A stretch of DNA of 25,056 nucleotides from a virus, in IMG/VR virus record IMGVR_UViG_3300003691_000048, positions 1 to 25,056 of that record. One strand, 5' to 3'. The position numbers were made by a program, and so were the translations under genes. Below the pieces are notes generated by a model. That model was not told the DNA's origin and ran no database searches. It saw only the letters and a program-made list of their open reading frames with translations. Positions 13,613-22,055 of this stretch are shown in pieces (position 1 is the stretch's first letter; each line of letters starts with the position of its first letter).

Positions 13613-15605
13613 ACACGAGACAAATTGGTTATTAAATCTCGTCGATAATATAACGAAGCCGTTACAGAAGCCTGCAAAATCCGTAAAAACTCTGGAGGGT
13701 GCAGTGTCTAAAGTAACGGCTTCGCTAGATTCTATGGATGAGGCTACTCGTACTATGGCCAAAAATTCGTTAAAAAGCTATAAAGATCTTACCAAAGAAA
13801 TTAAAAAAGAAGAGCGCGAGCTTGATAATTTAGAGAAACGATTAAAAGCTGCAGGTAAAGCTGTAGATCCTCTTTTAAAGGCTGAGATAGATTTTGAAAT
13901 TTCAGGTGCTCAAACCAAACTACGTCGTTATAAAGAGCAGTTGGTAGAAGTTGGCCACGAGCTAGACGAAATTGCCAAGAAACCAGATACCGAAAAAATG
14001 AAAGCCAATTGGGGGGCAGCTGTTGTAGTTGCTAACCAAACCATGGAGTTGGTACAAAAAGCTGTTGATGGGCTTTCATTTACCGAAGATATTGAAGATC
14101 TAAGAGCGAATATCCAGCGAATGTCGGATGCTTCTGGTAAAGAACTCGATAACCTAACAGCTAAAGCTTTTCGTTTAGGAAAAGTATTTAAAGAGTCTCC
14201 AGACGAAATTGCCAAAGCTGCTAATGCCATGACAAAATTGGTAGGTGGTTCTTATGATGAAAACCTTGCATTAATTGAAGCAGGTTTCCAAAAGGGAGCA
14301 AATATTAATGGCGACTTTATAGACCAGTTAAAGGAATATCAACCCTTTATTAAGCAATTGGGTCTTAGTCAAAGCGAAGCAATTGCATTGATGACTCAAG
14401 CAGGCAAGGATGGAATATTTAGTGATAAAGCTTTTGACTCTATAAAAGAAGCCGATCTCTCACTTAGAGAGATGGGAAAAACTCAGGTTGATGCCTTGAG
14501 AGGAATTGGGATGGAAGCTTCAGATCTAGCAGGGAAAACCACTTTTGAAGCCGTTCAGATGATTAGTAAGTCTATGGAAGGAGCTTCTGTGCAGGCCAAG
14601 CAATTAATTTTAGCAGATATTTTTAAGGGAGCAGGAGAAGATGCCGGACTTGGGTGGATTGAGGGCTTAGATAGTGTAGACTTAGACATTAATAATATAC
14701 CAAGCATCCAAGCAGCAGGAAGTGGCATTAGAGGTTGGTTAGCAGATATGCAAACGAGCTTCAGCAATACTTTTGGCACGATTGGCGCTTCGGTTTCTGC
14801 ATTAGCTCCAGTTGTTACAGCTGTAGCCGGAATGATCCCTTTAATACAAACTTTAAGTAAAGTTACTTGGGTACAAAATATTGCAACCAAAGCTGCAGCA
14901 GCAAGACAATGGTTATTAAATGTGGCAATGACAGACAACCCAATAGGGTTTATAATTGCGGGTATCGCTGCTTTAGTAGCGGGTATCGTTTGGGCTTGGA
15001 ATAATTTTGAGGGTTTCCGTAAGATTATTCTAGGAGTTTGGGAGACGATGAAAATGTTTGGTACCGTAATTAAAGAATTTGTGATCGAGCGAATCAAATC
15101 TGTGATCTCTGGACTTAGTGGAATGGGAAAAGCTTTGATGCACTTTTTTAAAGGAGAATGGAGTCAAGCTTGGGAAGCAGGAAAACAGGCCGTTGTAGAT
15201 TTATCTGGAGTAGAAGCTGGCAAGAATGCTATTAATAAAGTAAAAGACGGCATTGCAGATGCTTATAAAGATGGAGCACAAAAGGGAGTAGATTCCTTTG
15301 CTGCTGACCAGGACAAAAAAGAGGAAAAGAAATCTAGTTACGGAATTGTTGACAGAGGCTTGAGCAACCCCCCACTTTTAGATGGAGACAGCTCGTTAAC
15401 TGAAGGAGGAAGCAAAAGCGGATCTAAAGGATCCTCTACAGGATCTAGTGGAGGCAATATTATTACAATGACTCTTGAGGTGATTAACAATTTTAATGTT
15501 AAAAATGGAACGGATATCATGCAGCGAAAAGAAGAAATTATTGATATGGTAGTAACAGGAATTAACAGTAGGGTAAAAGACGGCTTTATAGCAGCGACAG
15601 CATAA
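13605..15605 (+). CDS. Tail tape measure protein
   Basis: The 666-residue protein begins with a long coiled coil (about 20-120; KSVKTLEGAVSKVTASLDSM and later EIKKEERELDNLEKRLKAAG), has a central Ala/Gly-rich helical region typical of the phage tape-measure TP901 style (TFEAVQMISKSMEGAS, GIFSDKAFDSIKEADLSLRE), and two hydrophobic stretches at about 390-420 and 445-467 (NPIGFIIAGIAALVAGIVWA). The C-terminus is Gly/Ser-rich, then ordered. It sets tail length and is ejected before DNA. The gene is the longest of the rightward operon, directly after the chaperones and overlapping the next gene by one base (TAATG). Confidence 0.92.
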   Translation: MAKHETNWLLNLVDNITKPLQKPAKSVKTLEGAVSKVTASLDSMDEATRTMAKNSLKSYKDLTKEIKKEERELDNLEKRLKAAGKAVDPLLKAEIDFEISGAQTKLRRYKEQLVEVGHELDEIAKKPDTEKMKANWGAAVVVANQTMELVQKAVDGLSFTEDIEDLRANIQRMSDASGKELDNLTAKAFRLGKVFKESPDEIAKAANAMTKLVGGSYDENLALIEAGFQKGANINGDFIDQLKEYQPFIKQLGLSQSEAIALMTQAGKDGIFSDKAFDSIKEADLSLREMGKTQVDALRGIGMEASDLAGKTTFEAVQMISKSMEGASVQAKQLILADIFKGAGEDAGLGWIEGLDSVDLDINNIPSIQAAGSGIRGWLADMQTSFSNTFGTIGASVSALAPVVTAVAGMIPLIQTLSKVTWVQNIATKAAAARQWLLNVAMTDNPIGFIIAGIAALVAGIVWAWNNFEGFRKIILGVWETMKMFGTVIKEFVIERIKSVISGLSGMGKALMHFFKGEWSQAWEAGKQAVVDLSGVEAGKNAINKVKDGIADAYKDGAQKGVDSFAADQDKKEEKKSSYGIVDRGLSNPPLLDGDSSLTEGGSKSGSKGSSTGSSGGNIITMTLEVINNFNVKNGTDIMQRKEEIIDMVVTGINSRVKDGFIAATA

Positions 15606-16231
15606 TGGCAGAAATAGACGAACTTTTCTTACAAGCCTTTGGTCTTAAAGTAGACAAAGCTGTCGTGGTGGAAACTGGCGACGGAAAACCCAATGATCCT
15701 AATTTGGATTATGGCAATATTGAGGTAGTAGATGAAGACGAAGCTGTAGAATTAAGTTTTTTAGGTACTCCAGTAATTTTCCCTATCACATTTGCTTCAG
15801 GAAAATATAAAAAGTACAATAATGATGGAGAGGTAGAATTAGAAAGAAAAGAGGCTTTTAGATTGCCTAGTAGTTGTATCGTAGATTTTTCGAGAGATAA
15901 GATTATAGGAAAAACTAAAATTAATAATAGCAATGGAACGGTTAAAGAGACCTTTGGTTTTGATGATTGGAGGATAACCATTAGAGGTTTTTGTGTTTGG
16001 GATGATGGCCAGAAGCAAGATTTTAAAACAGCTCAACAACAGGAAGAGGAACTATTAGCTTGGGATGAACTGGTTGATAGTATTGACGTTGTTTGTAAGC
16101 TGTTTTCAATTAGAAAAATAGACAGTATCGTAATAGAAAAAATACCGATTAATGCCTTGAGAGGAAAGCCAAAAATACGGCCGTTTGTAATTCAAGCAGT
16201 AAGTGACACTTCTTTACATTTAATATATTGA
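15605..16231 (+). CDS. Baseplate-proximal protein (DUF6046-like, Mu gpN position)
   Basis: This 208-residue protein lies between the tape measure and the hub, the position held by gpN (gp43) in Mu. It resembles proteins annotated as DUF6046 in Bacteroidota phages, with an acidic N-terminal half (IEVVDEDEAVELSFLGTPVI), a central strand-rich part (RITIRGFCVWDDGQKQ) and a helical stretch before a final strand pair. No enzyme motif is seen. It probably joins the tube tip to the hub, as its neighbours do. The family name is from memory of pattern only, so it is moderate. Confidence 0.7.
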   Translation: MAEIDELFLQAFGLKVDKAVVVETGDGKPNDPNLDYGNIEVVDEDEAVELSFLGTPVIFPITFASGKYKKYNNDGEVELERKEAFRLPSSCIVDFSRDKIIGKTKINNSNGTVKETFGFDDWRITIRGFCVWDDGQKQDFKTAQQQEEELLAWDELVDSIDVVCKLFSIRKIDSIVIEKIPINALRGKPKIRPFVIQAVSDTSLHLIY

Positions 16232-16233
16232 TT

Positions 16234-17205
16234 ATGGTTTATGCAATGATAGCACATATAATATTCCCAGATAGCGAAACCAGAAAGAAGGTAGAGATTC
16301 GTAAGGTAACTCGTGTGCGTATTGAAAGCGGTTGGGAAATGTTAACCAGTACTGCAGAAATTGTGATTGCTCGTAATGTTAAGTTCTTTGATAAATTAAA
16401 AGTAAAACAGGTATTTAAAAAAGGAGATCCTGTAGAGATCCATTTGGGCTATGATCAAACGTACATTAAAGAGTTTGTTGGGTATATAACAGAAGTAAGT
16501 GCTACTGCACCCATCACTATTAAATGTGAGGATGCTATGTATTTATTAAAGCGCCATCCTGTTAACGTTTCATTTAAAGAAACAAGTGTATCTGCATTAT
16601 TAGATGCCATTCTTCCGGAAGGTTTTAAATACGATGCAATAGAAGCTGAGATTGGAACGGTACGTTATGCAAAAACAACGGTGTCTCAAGTACTTGAAAA
16701 ATTAAAAGATGATTTTGGACTTTATAGTTATATAAAAGATTTTGACACATTGGTAGTCGGTAAAATATATCAGGACGATGATGGAGTAGCTCCTGTAAAA
16801 TTTAACCTAAATAAAAATGTGGCTTCAGATAATCTGAATTACAAAAGCAAAGAAGATCTATTTATAAAAGTAAAGGCCGTTTCTACCTTAAAAAATGGAG
16901 ATAAGTTGGAGGTAGAAGTTGGTGATGATAATGGAGTACAAAAGCAATTAAGTTATTACAATATCACTAGTAAAATCGAACTTAAAAAGTTGGCTCAGTT
17001 AGATTACGATAAGTTTAAAGTAGATGGGTTTGATGGAGATTTTGATGCCTTTGGAATCCCTAGCGTAAAGCACGGTTTAAGGGCAGATTTAGAAAGTCCA
17101 CAGTACCCAGAGCGCGACGGAACCTATTGGATTAAAAAAGTATTAAAGATTTATGACGAAAGCCCAAAATACAGGCAAACCATCACATTAGATACCAAAG
17201 TATGA
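16234..17205 (+). CDS. Baseplate hub protein (Mu gpP / P2 gpD-like)
   Basis: The 323-residue protein has the pattern of phage hub proteins related to P2 gpD, Mu gp44 and T4 gp27: an early strand region (VEIRKVTRVRIESGWEML), a split-barrel segment with GDPVEIHLGYDQTYIKEFVGYI, a helical SVSALLDAILPEGF, then VSQVLEKLKDDFGLYSYIKD. Its C-terminal part includes ERDGTYWIKKVLKIYD, typical of the final hub strand. I chose ATG 16234, two bases after the upstream stop; a TTG at 16228 would add two residues. The next gene overlaps by four bases (ATGA) and would provide the spike. Confidence 0.85.
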   Translation: MVYAMIAHIIFPDSETRKKVEIRKVTRVRIESGWEMLTSTAEIVIARNVKFFDKLKVKQVFKKGDPVEIHLGYDQTYIKEFVGYITEVSATAPITIKCEDAMYLLKRHPVNVSFKETSVSALLDAILPEGFKYDAIEAEIGTVRYAKTTVSQVLEKLKDDFGLYSYIKDFDTLVVGKIYQDDDGVAPVKFNLNKNVASDNLNYKSKEDLFIKVKAVSTLKNGDKLEVEVGDDNGVQKQLSYYNITSKIELKKLAQLDYDKFKVDGFDGDFDAFGIPSVKHGLRADLESPQYPERDGTYWIKKVLKIYDESPKYRQTITLDTKV

Positions 17206-17723
17206 GTACGGCATTAGAAGAGTTTACGGAGTTAATGCGAAAATCTGCTAAAAAGCAGGTGCCCATCCAAACGGAGTGGTGTATTGTTAAGGAAGTGGAT
17301 TGGGACAAAAAAACGATGGTAGCTGAGAGCGTGATCAACGAGCTCGAGTACTTTGATATTTTGTTAGGATTAGGAGCTATTTATAAAAAACCTAAAGTAG
17401 ATACTAAGGTTTTAATAGGGATTATTGCCAATACAAATGCTTGTTTTTTGATCTCGTGCGAAGCTTTTGAGGAGATGATCATGGTAAGTGAAAAAAGCAC
17501 TTTTGTAATAAAAGAGGAAGGGTTTATTGTGCAGCAGGACAATGAAAATTTAGGGAAGATAATAAGTGATTATCATACAGAATTTGGAAAGCTATGTGAT
17601 GAAGTAAATAAAATATTAGTTAGTGTTGGAACTACGCCAAACATACCGGTTATAGAAGCTATAAAATTAAAAGTAACGGAAGAAATTGACAGCCGTTTGA
17701 AACAAGTTTTAAAAGAGAATTAA
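17202..17723 (+). CDS. Baseplate spike/assembly protein (gpV- or gp45-like)
   Basis: The 173-residue protein follows the hub and precedes the W-like gene, which is where the spike protein sits. The central region (WCIVKEVDWDKKTMVAESVI ... LLGLGAIYKKPKVDTKVLIG) reads as an OB-like fold, the usual first domain of phage spikes, with KPKVDTKVLIGII as the strand in which spike proteins typically show a P-x-G pattern. The C-terminal half is helical (NLGKIISDYHTEFGKLCDEV) rather than the beta-helix of P2 gpV, so the tip may be provided by another protein. Position makes the baseplate role firm; the spike label is less certain. Confidence 0.72.
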   Translation: MSTALEEFTELMRKSAKKQVPIQTEWCIVKEVDWDKKTMVAESVINELEYFDILLGLGAIYKKPKVDTKVLIGIIANTNACFLISCEAFEEMIMVSEKSTFVIKEEGFIVQQDNENLGKIISDYHTEFGKLCDEVNKILVSVGTTPNIPVIEAIKLKVTEEIDSRLKQVLKEN

Positions 17724-17724
17724 A

Positions 17725-17913
17725 ATGCCTTTAAATAAAGCACAATTAGAAGCACAATTAGTACAGATACTAAGTAATCCACAAACTGAGAATAATGTTC
17801 AGGCTGTGGCAGCTGCTATTGCAACGGCAGTAGATGTATATGTAAAAGGTGGATTAGTAATAGGAACCTGCCCTAATGGCGGGGGCCCTTTAACAGCTGG
17901 ACAAGTAACATAA
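17725..17913 (+). CDS. Small conserved-looking baseplate-region protein
   Basis: This 62-residue protein is not recognised. It has a helical N-terminus (LNKAQLEAQLVQILS), an Ala/Val-rich middle and a glycine-rich end (GTCPNGGGPLTAGQVT). It fits tightly between the spike-like gene (one-base gap) and the W-like gene (one-base overlap), so it is clearly expressed with the baseplate. The short size and glycine-rich end would suit a spike-tip or assembly factor, but this is conjecture. Confidence 0.68.
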   Translation: MPLNKAQLEAQLVQILSNPQTENNVQAVAAAIATAVDVYVKGGLVIGTCPNGGGPLTAGQVT

Positions 17914-18197
17914 TGGCAAAAGATTTATTATTAGATGAAAACAATGACCTCCTTTTTATAAATGGAGAGTTAGTTATTGGAGAAAGTGAAATGCAGGATG
18001 TGGCATTAATAATTGGCAGTAACCCTGGAGACTGGAAAGAACATCCATTAGTTGGAATGGGAATGCCAAAGTATGTAAATCAGAAAACAGCAACCGATGT
18101 TATAGAGGCTCAGTTAAGAAGACAATTAGCATTTGATGGGAAAGATTATAACAAAATTAAAAACAAAATTAAGCTTAACGGAAAGTTAACTCAATGA
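17913..18197 (+). CDS. Baseplate wedge protein W/gp25-like
   Basis: The 94-residue protein matches the GPW/gp25 family in size and position (Mu gp46, P2 W, T4 gp25). It starts with DLLLDENNDLLFINGELVIG and has GDWKEHPLVGMGMPKYVNQK, which replaces the NPFG-like loop of the family, followed by a helix with IEAQLRRQLAFDG. It would help link the sheath to the baseplate wedge. It overlaps its neighbours by one and four bases, so it is in a coupled run of baseplate genes. Confidence 0.82.
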   Translation: MAKDLLLDENNDLLFINGELVIGESEMQDVALIIGSNPGDWKEHPLVGMGMPKYVNQKTATDVIEAQLRRQLAFDGKDYNKIKNKIKLNGKLTQ

Positions 18198-18673
18198 GAA
18201 TAATATCACAACAAAACCAATCCTTCATAGACACTCAAATAATGGGAGTAGGAACTCTTATTACCTTATTTGAAAGTGCTCTGGAGAGTGGAGTATCTAT
18301 CACAGATATTCCAGAACCTGGTACCGAGGTGTTGTTAGTAGATATTGATGCAAAAGAGAAGTTTAATTTACCCTTGCCAGTGTTGGTAATACCAAAACAA
18401 AAAAAGGTAAGGGCTTTAAACAACCAAAACTATCAAGATTTAAGCATTCAAGAATTGGGAGGCCTAGAACACTTATTTGAATTAGCCTTAATAAATGGAG
18501 TTTCTATTACTGGAGCTCCAGTTCTAGGTGATGCGTATTGCTTACCAGAAATCGCAATATCTGAATTGGTAACCTATTTAGATGCCAAAGGAATTAAACT
18601 CGCCACAGGAACCCCACCTTTCGGAGAATATTTATTTGAAACAGGACTATTTGAAAACGGATTATTTGCATAA
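18194..18673 (+). CDS. LysM-like tail protein with an internal duplication
   Basis: The 159-residue protein contains two copies of one module 69 residues apart: residues 8-46 and 77-115. Shared features are NQ(S/N)(F/Y)xD, a helix with (T/E)LF E-A-L, and (S/N)GVSIT followed by P-x-x-G. This is the outline of LysM-like domains, which anchor peptidoglycan or act as tail-tip adaptors (P2 gpX). The C-terminus has a short repeat (LFETGLFENGLFA). It probably acts at the tail tip or hub. It overlaps the W-like gene by four bases. The LysM label is pattern-based. Confidence 0.7.
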   Translation: MRIISQQNQSFIDTQIMGVGTLITLFESALESGVSITDIPEPGTEVLLVDIDAKEKFNLPLPVLVIPKQKKVRALNNQNYQDLSIQELGGLEHLFELALINGVSITGAPVLGDAYCLPEIAISELVTYLDAKGIKLATGTPPFGEYLFETGLFENGLFA

Positions 18674-18675
18674 TT

Positions 18676-19119
18676 ATGGATCAAAATGAAATTAGAGATT
18701 ATAACGGACAACAGTTTAGCGTAGCTGAAGGCGCAGCACTTGTAAAAGAATTGAACGATCGTACCAAGAGTGACCAAACTGGGTATAATAATATTGATGA
18801 GTTGGCTACTAAGGTAAAAGCTTTAAAACCAACAAACACCCCAAACACAGGTACAACAATAAACACTACCAATCCATTTGGCGATTGGGCAACAACAGAT
18901 GCTAATGGTGACGAATTAGCTAATAACGCCACATCTTATGCTCTAGGAGCAATTATAGTTGATTTATTTTGCGAAACAAGGTTAATAAACGCAGCGAGTG
19001 AGCCAACGGTTACAGGTGCAACAAAAATAAAAGGAAGTGATTTTGTAGCAGATACCAATATGTATATGGTTACTTGGAATAATGGAGTTAGAAACGAATA
19101 CCATTTACAAGAGATATGA
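18676..19119 (+). CDS. Unknown protein of the fibre cassette
   Basis: The 147-residue protein is not recognised. The N-terminal third is helical and polar (EIRDYNGQQFSVAEGAALVK), followed by a Thr/Asn/Pro-rich linker (KPTNTPNTGTTINTTNPFGD) and a small compact C-terminal domain (YALGAIIVDLFCETRLINAA, then YMVTWNNGVRNEYHLQE). The linker and the position before the LamG gene suggest a tail-fibre or receptor-binding component. Its ATGA overlap with the LamG gene implies they are made together. Confidence 0.65.
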   Translation: MDQNEIRDYNGQQFSVAEGAALVKELNDRTKSDQTGYNNIDELATKVKALKPTNTPNTGTTINTTNPFGDWATTDANGDELANNATSYALGAIIVDLFCETRLINAASEPTVTGATKIKGSDFVADTNMYMVTWNNGVRNEYHLQEI

Positions 19120-19769
19120 GTTTGATAAAGATGTTAAACAGGAGGCGGGTTTTGATTAATCAAAATCAGTTAGGATTTATTTCTTATAAGAAATTTAACG
19201 GAAACGCAATTGATAGTATCAATAGCCAATATGACGGAGTAGAGACTAATGTTACTTATGGAGTTGGAGTAAGTGGACAATGTGCTGTTTTTACAGGCGA
19301 TGGGTCGGTATCAGTTGCTGCTGATTCTGGATTAGAATTAACTGAAGGCACTATATCCTGTTTAATCAAAGCATCGTCTTCTGGAGGTTATTATAGAGGT
19401 ATTATCATTCTAGTAAGCTCTTATAATATCTATTTAAAATATGGCGTATTTGGCACTTATTCATGGGCTGCTCCTTTTGGTTGGAATCCTACATCACATA
19501 ATTTAAATGATGGTAATTGGCATTCAGTAGGAATGACATTTAAAAGTGGCGTTACAAATGCTACGATTTTATATTTGGATGGAATACCAGTTTTAACAAC
19601 AACTTGGAGTACTACTGTTAATAGCTCCTTATTACAAACAGGCAAAGGAACCGATGCTCAAAAAATAAACGCAAGTATTGAAGGGCAGGGAATATGGAAT
19701 AGAATCCTAACAGCTGATGAAATGCTCGCAAACCATATTATACAAATTAATGGCGGAGATTTAATTTAA
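19116..19769 (+). CDS. LamG/concanavalin-like adhesin, probable fibre protein
   Basis: The 217-residue protein has the pattern of a LamG-like jelly-roll domain: an early FNGNAIDS and VSGQCAVFTGDGSVSVA, a central NDGNWHSVGMTFKSG followed by ILYLDGIPV, and a final YxGxGIWNRIL-like strand (GQGIWNRILTADEM). In phages this fold binds glycans or surface proteins on tail fibres. Its first ~20 residues are basic and could dock to the tail. It follows the 147-residue gene with a four-base overlap. It likely determines host range, by inference from fold and position. No signal peptide is seen. Confidence 0.8.
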   Translation: MSLIKMLNRRRVLINQNQLGFISYKKFNGNAIDSINSQYDGVETNVTYGVGVSGQCAVFTGDGSVSVAADSGLELTEGTISCLIKASSSGGYYRGIIILVSSYNIYLKYGVFGTYSWAAPFGWNPTSHNLNDGNWHSVGMTFKSGVTNATILYLDGIPVLTTTWSTTVNSSLLQTGKGTDAQKINASIEGQGIWNRILTADEMLANHIIQINGGDLI

Positions 19770-19780
19770 AACATATAACA

Positions 19781-20251
19781 ATGAAATTCACAAGCAAAAA
19801 CCAAAATTACCACAGCCCACAAGCAAACAGAGGTGTATTTTTAAATCCTTATGTAAAGACAGTTTCAACAGAAATTGACACTGAAAACGAAAGGTTAACA
19901 GTCAATTTTGCGCTTCAATATGAAGAAAATGGAGTAACACAAACATTAGATCGTGTAGCTGTTAGTTTCAATAAATTAGGTCAAGAAACTAAAATCGAAG
20001 ATGAAAACGGAAATCTTATAGAGATATTAGCATTTTTAACCGCAGGTGGAACGTATGATGCTACTAAGGTTATAGAATGGGGAACACCATCATTTACCAA
20101 TGTGCAAGGGTATTTTGACTTAGCAAGCGTATGGAACGACTTACAATTTGCAGACACTCCATTTAAGCAGTTGGCTATTGACTGGGTTTTAAATTCCGTA
20201 AAAATTGAAGGACTTCTACTTAAAGAAAAATTTGAATTAGAAGTAGTGTAA
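19781..20251 (+). CDS. Unknown protein of the fibre cassette
   Basis: This 156-residue protein is not recognised. It is strand-rich in the first half (VKTVSTEIDTENERLTVNFA, LDRVAVSFNKLGQETKIED) with an Asn/Glu-rich content, and helical at the end (FKQLAIDWVLNSVKIEGLLL). It may be a small beta-sandwich fibre part or a fibre chaperone. It sits 11 bases after the LamG gene and overlaps the next gene by one base. Confidence 0.6.
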   Translation: MKFTSKNQNYHSPQANRGVFLNPYVKTVSTEIDTENERLTVNFALQYEENGVTQTLDRVAVSFNKLGQETKIEDENGNLIEILAFLTAGGTYDATKVIEWGTPSFTNVQGYFDLASVWNDLQFADTPFKQLAIDWVLNSVKIEGLLLKEKFELEVV

Positions 20252-20601
20252 TGGGATTCATCTTAGCCATCATATCACGTATTATATTTCTGTTTTTAGG
20301 GGTTATAAACCCTATGGTAGTAGCTGTTAAATACAGAAAGAAGCGTGCCTTCTGGAAAGTGCAAAGTGAGTACTGGTTTACCGATGCTTTGGAACTTGAT
20401 ATTTATGGAAACTATGCCTACCGAGCCACTTGGAATTATTTATTTCAGAAAAACGGTTATTTATTTGGCAAAAAAAAAGAAACAATATCGAGTGCGCTTG
20501 GAAAAAACCAAAGAGATGCTACCCTTACCAATGTAGGTAAGATAATGTGTTGGATTTTAGACACTTTAGATAATGAACATTGTAAAAAAAGTATTAATTA
20601 A
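20251..20601 (+). CDS. Small protein with N-terminal membrane segment
   Basis: The 116-residue protein starts with a hydrophobic stretch (FILAIISRIIFLFLGVI, 3-19) and continues with a basic soluble part rich in aromatic residues (FWKVQSEYWFTDALELDIYG, NYAYRATWNYLF) and a C-terminal KIMCWILDTLDNEHCKKS. I do not recognise the family. It might be an accessory membrane protein or a host-interaction factor rather than part of the virion. It overlaps the upstream gene by one base and precedes the J-like gene by 27 bases. Confidence 0.6.
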   Translation: MGFILAIISRIIFLFLGVINPMVVAVKYRKKRAFWKVQSEYWFTDALELDIYGNYAYRATWNYLFQKNGYLFGKKKETISSALGKNQRDATLTNVGKIMCWILDTLDNEHCKKSIN

Positions 20602-20628
20602 AGTTACCTGATTACTCGGGCAATAAAT

Positions 20629-21540
20629 ATGGAAACACCCACTATTAACGAAATACAGACACAGATTTTAGCCCAAGCAGCTGCCTCTGCAGATTTACCG
20701 GCAACCGAGGTTTTAACCCAAGATGAGCAGGCAAATATTGCTAACTTAACCAGTACGAGTAAGGTGTCTATATTTAGATTAATCATCTATATAGTGGCTG
20801 TAATAACTTGGAGTGTTTATAAATTATGGGAAACCCTATCGTTAGATCTAGATGAACGTTTGGCAGTCTCCAGACCCTTTACAAAAGGATGGTATGCGGT
20901 TACGGCGCTTAATTACCAACACGGTCATACATTGCCCGAGACAGGAATTTACGATAATACAGGCCTTACAATTGCTCAAATAAACGATGCCAAAATAATA
21001 GATAAAGCTGCAATAGTTGAAACCATTATTAATGGCCACGGGATACTACGTATTAAAGTTGCCAAGCAAATAGACCAGGGCGATCTTGAAAAATTAAGCC
21101 CAACCGAAATTGCAGGCTTTCAGGAATATATGAATAATATGGGTGCAGCTGGAGTAAGTGTAGAAGCTTCGAGCAAAAATGCAGACAATTTAAAGGTAGA
21201 TTTTAAAATCTATTTTGATGCAACCATCTTAGATAATCAAGGTAAAAGATTGGATGGCACTAACGACACTCCCGTGCAATCTGCAATAGATGACTATTTA
21301 AAAGTAAAAAACAGCGATGATTTTAATGGCGAATTATCCATTACAAAATTAACAGATCAAGTACAAGCTGTAGTGGGTGTAACAGATGTTTTTTTACAAC
21401 AAGCTTGGAGCGCTATTAATAGCTTTGATTACACACAAAATAACAATAACACGGGTATTATAGATGAATTTAGACAGCCCGATAGTGGCTATTTTAAACT
21501 AGATACAGTCAACTCAATTTTTACATTTATCCCCAGATGA
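20629..21540 (+). CDS. Baseplate J-like protein
   Basis: The 303-residue protein belongs to the baseplate J style (Mu gp47, P2 J, T4 gp6-like wedge). Near residues 47-64 it has the typical hydrophobic run (VSIFRLIIYIVAVITWSVYK) seen in Bacteroidota J-like proteins, then a central helical region with DKAAIVETIINGHGILRIKV and a C-terminal part with DTPVQSAIDDYLK and ELSITKLTDQVQAVVGVTDV, which is the recurring end motif of the family (short helix, VxGVxDV strand). It is coupled to the next gene by an ATGA overlap. A fibre cassette separates it from the W-like gene, unlike in Mu. Confidence 0.85.
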   Translation: METPTINEIQTQILAQAAASADLPATEVLTQDEQANIANLTSTSKVSIFRLIIYIVAVITWSVYKLWETLSLDLDERLAVSRPFTKGWYAVTALNYQHGHTLPETGIYDNTGLTIAQINDAKIIDKAAIVETIINGHGILRIKVAKQIDQGDLEKLSPTEIAGFQEYMNNMGAAGVSVEASSKNADNLKVDFKIYFDATILDNQGKRLDGTNDTPVQSAIDDYLKVKNSDDFNGELSITKLTDQVQAVVGVTDVFLQQAWSAINSFDYTQNNNNTGIIDEFRQPDSGYFKLDTVNSIFTFIPR

Positions 21541-22055
21541 TAAACAATAACATATATATAGTATCGTATTCAGAATTTAAACGGCAATTGCTTCCGACAT
21601 TGTTGCGTAAGCCTAAATTAATGGCTTGGATTCAGGCATTAATAACGCCGTTAGTTACTTTGTACGATCGTTTTTATTTGTTTAAAAATCAAGCAATTTA
21701 TAAAACCGAACACAATGCTTCGGTTACATTATTAGAAAAAGCGTTGAACGATTCTTTTGATAATGCAACCAGAGCTATCTATATAAATAACGCATTGGTT
21801 TTGGACAGCGAGCATTACTATGATGATGTAAATGGGGAACCATTATATTTTTATGATGACCCAAATGGTGCGCCTCAGTACTTTTTAGATTCATCGGCTT
21901 ATAATGTTTACGGAAGTGATTTTACGGTTTTTCTACCCGCTGCTATCCGTCCCATTATTACTGAAGACGAAGAAAGATTATTAACAAAAATTAGAGCATT
22001 GCTCGATTATTATAAATTATTTGGAACTAAATATACATTGGTATGGTTGAATTAA
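21537..22055 (+). CDS. Baseplate/tail protein (Mu gp48, gpI-like)
   Basis: The 172-residue protein follows the J-like gene with a four-base overlap, which is the position of Mu gp48 and P2 gpI. The N-terminal part (EFKRQLLPTLLRKPKLMAWI, then LITPLVTLYDRFYLF) is helical and basic, as expected for this wedge-to-fibre protein. The middle contains an acidic repeated pattern (YYDDVNGEPLYFYDDPNGAP) and the C-terminus a helical DEERLLTKIRALLDYYK. It probably connects wedge to fibre. The family label is by position and rough pattern only. Confidence 0.75.
   Translation: MINNNIYIVSYSEFKRQLLPTLLRKPKLMAWIQALITPLVTLYDRFYLFKNQAIYKTEHNASVTLLEKALNDSFDNATRAIYINNALVLDSEHYYDDVNGEPLYFYDDPNGAPQYFLDSSAYNVYGSDFTVFLPAAIRPIITEDEERLLTKIRALLDYYKLFGTKYTLVWLN

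Noticed and set aside
14555-15097. 180-codon open frame antisense to the tape measure gene
   Set aside because: The tape measure is clearly coding in the other strand; the antisense product is Ile/Pro/Ala-rich, as expected from antisense reading of Ala- and Gly-rich helices.
20345-20536. 63-codon frame inside the small membrane-protein gene
   Set aside because: It is an overlapping frame of a better-supported gene and contains no recognisable features.
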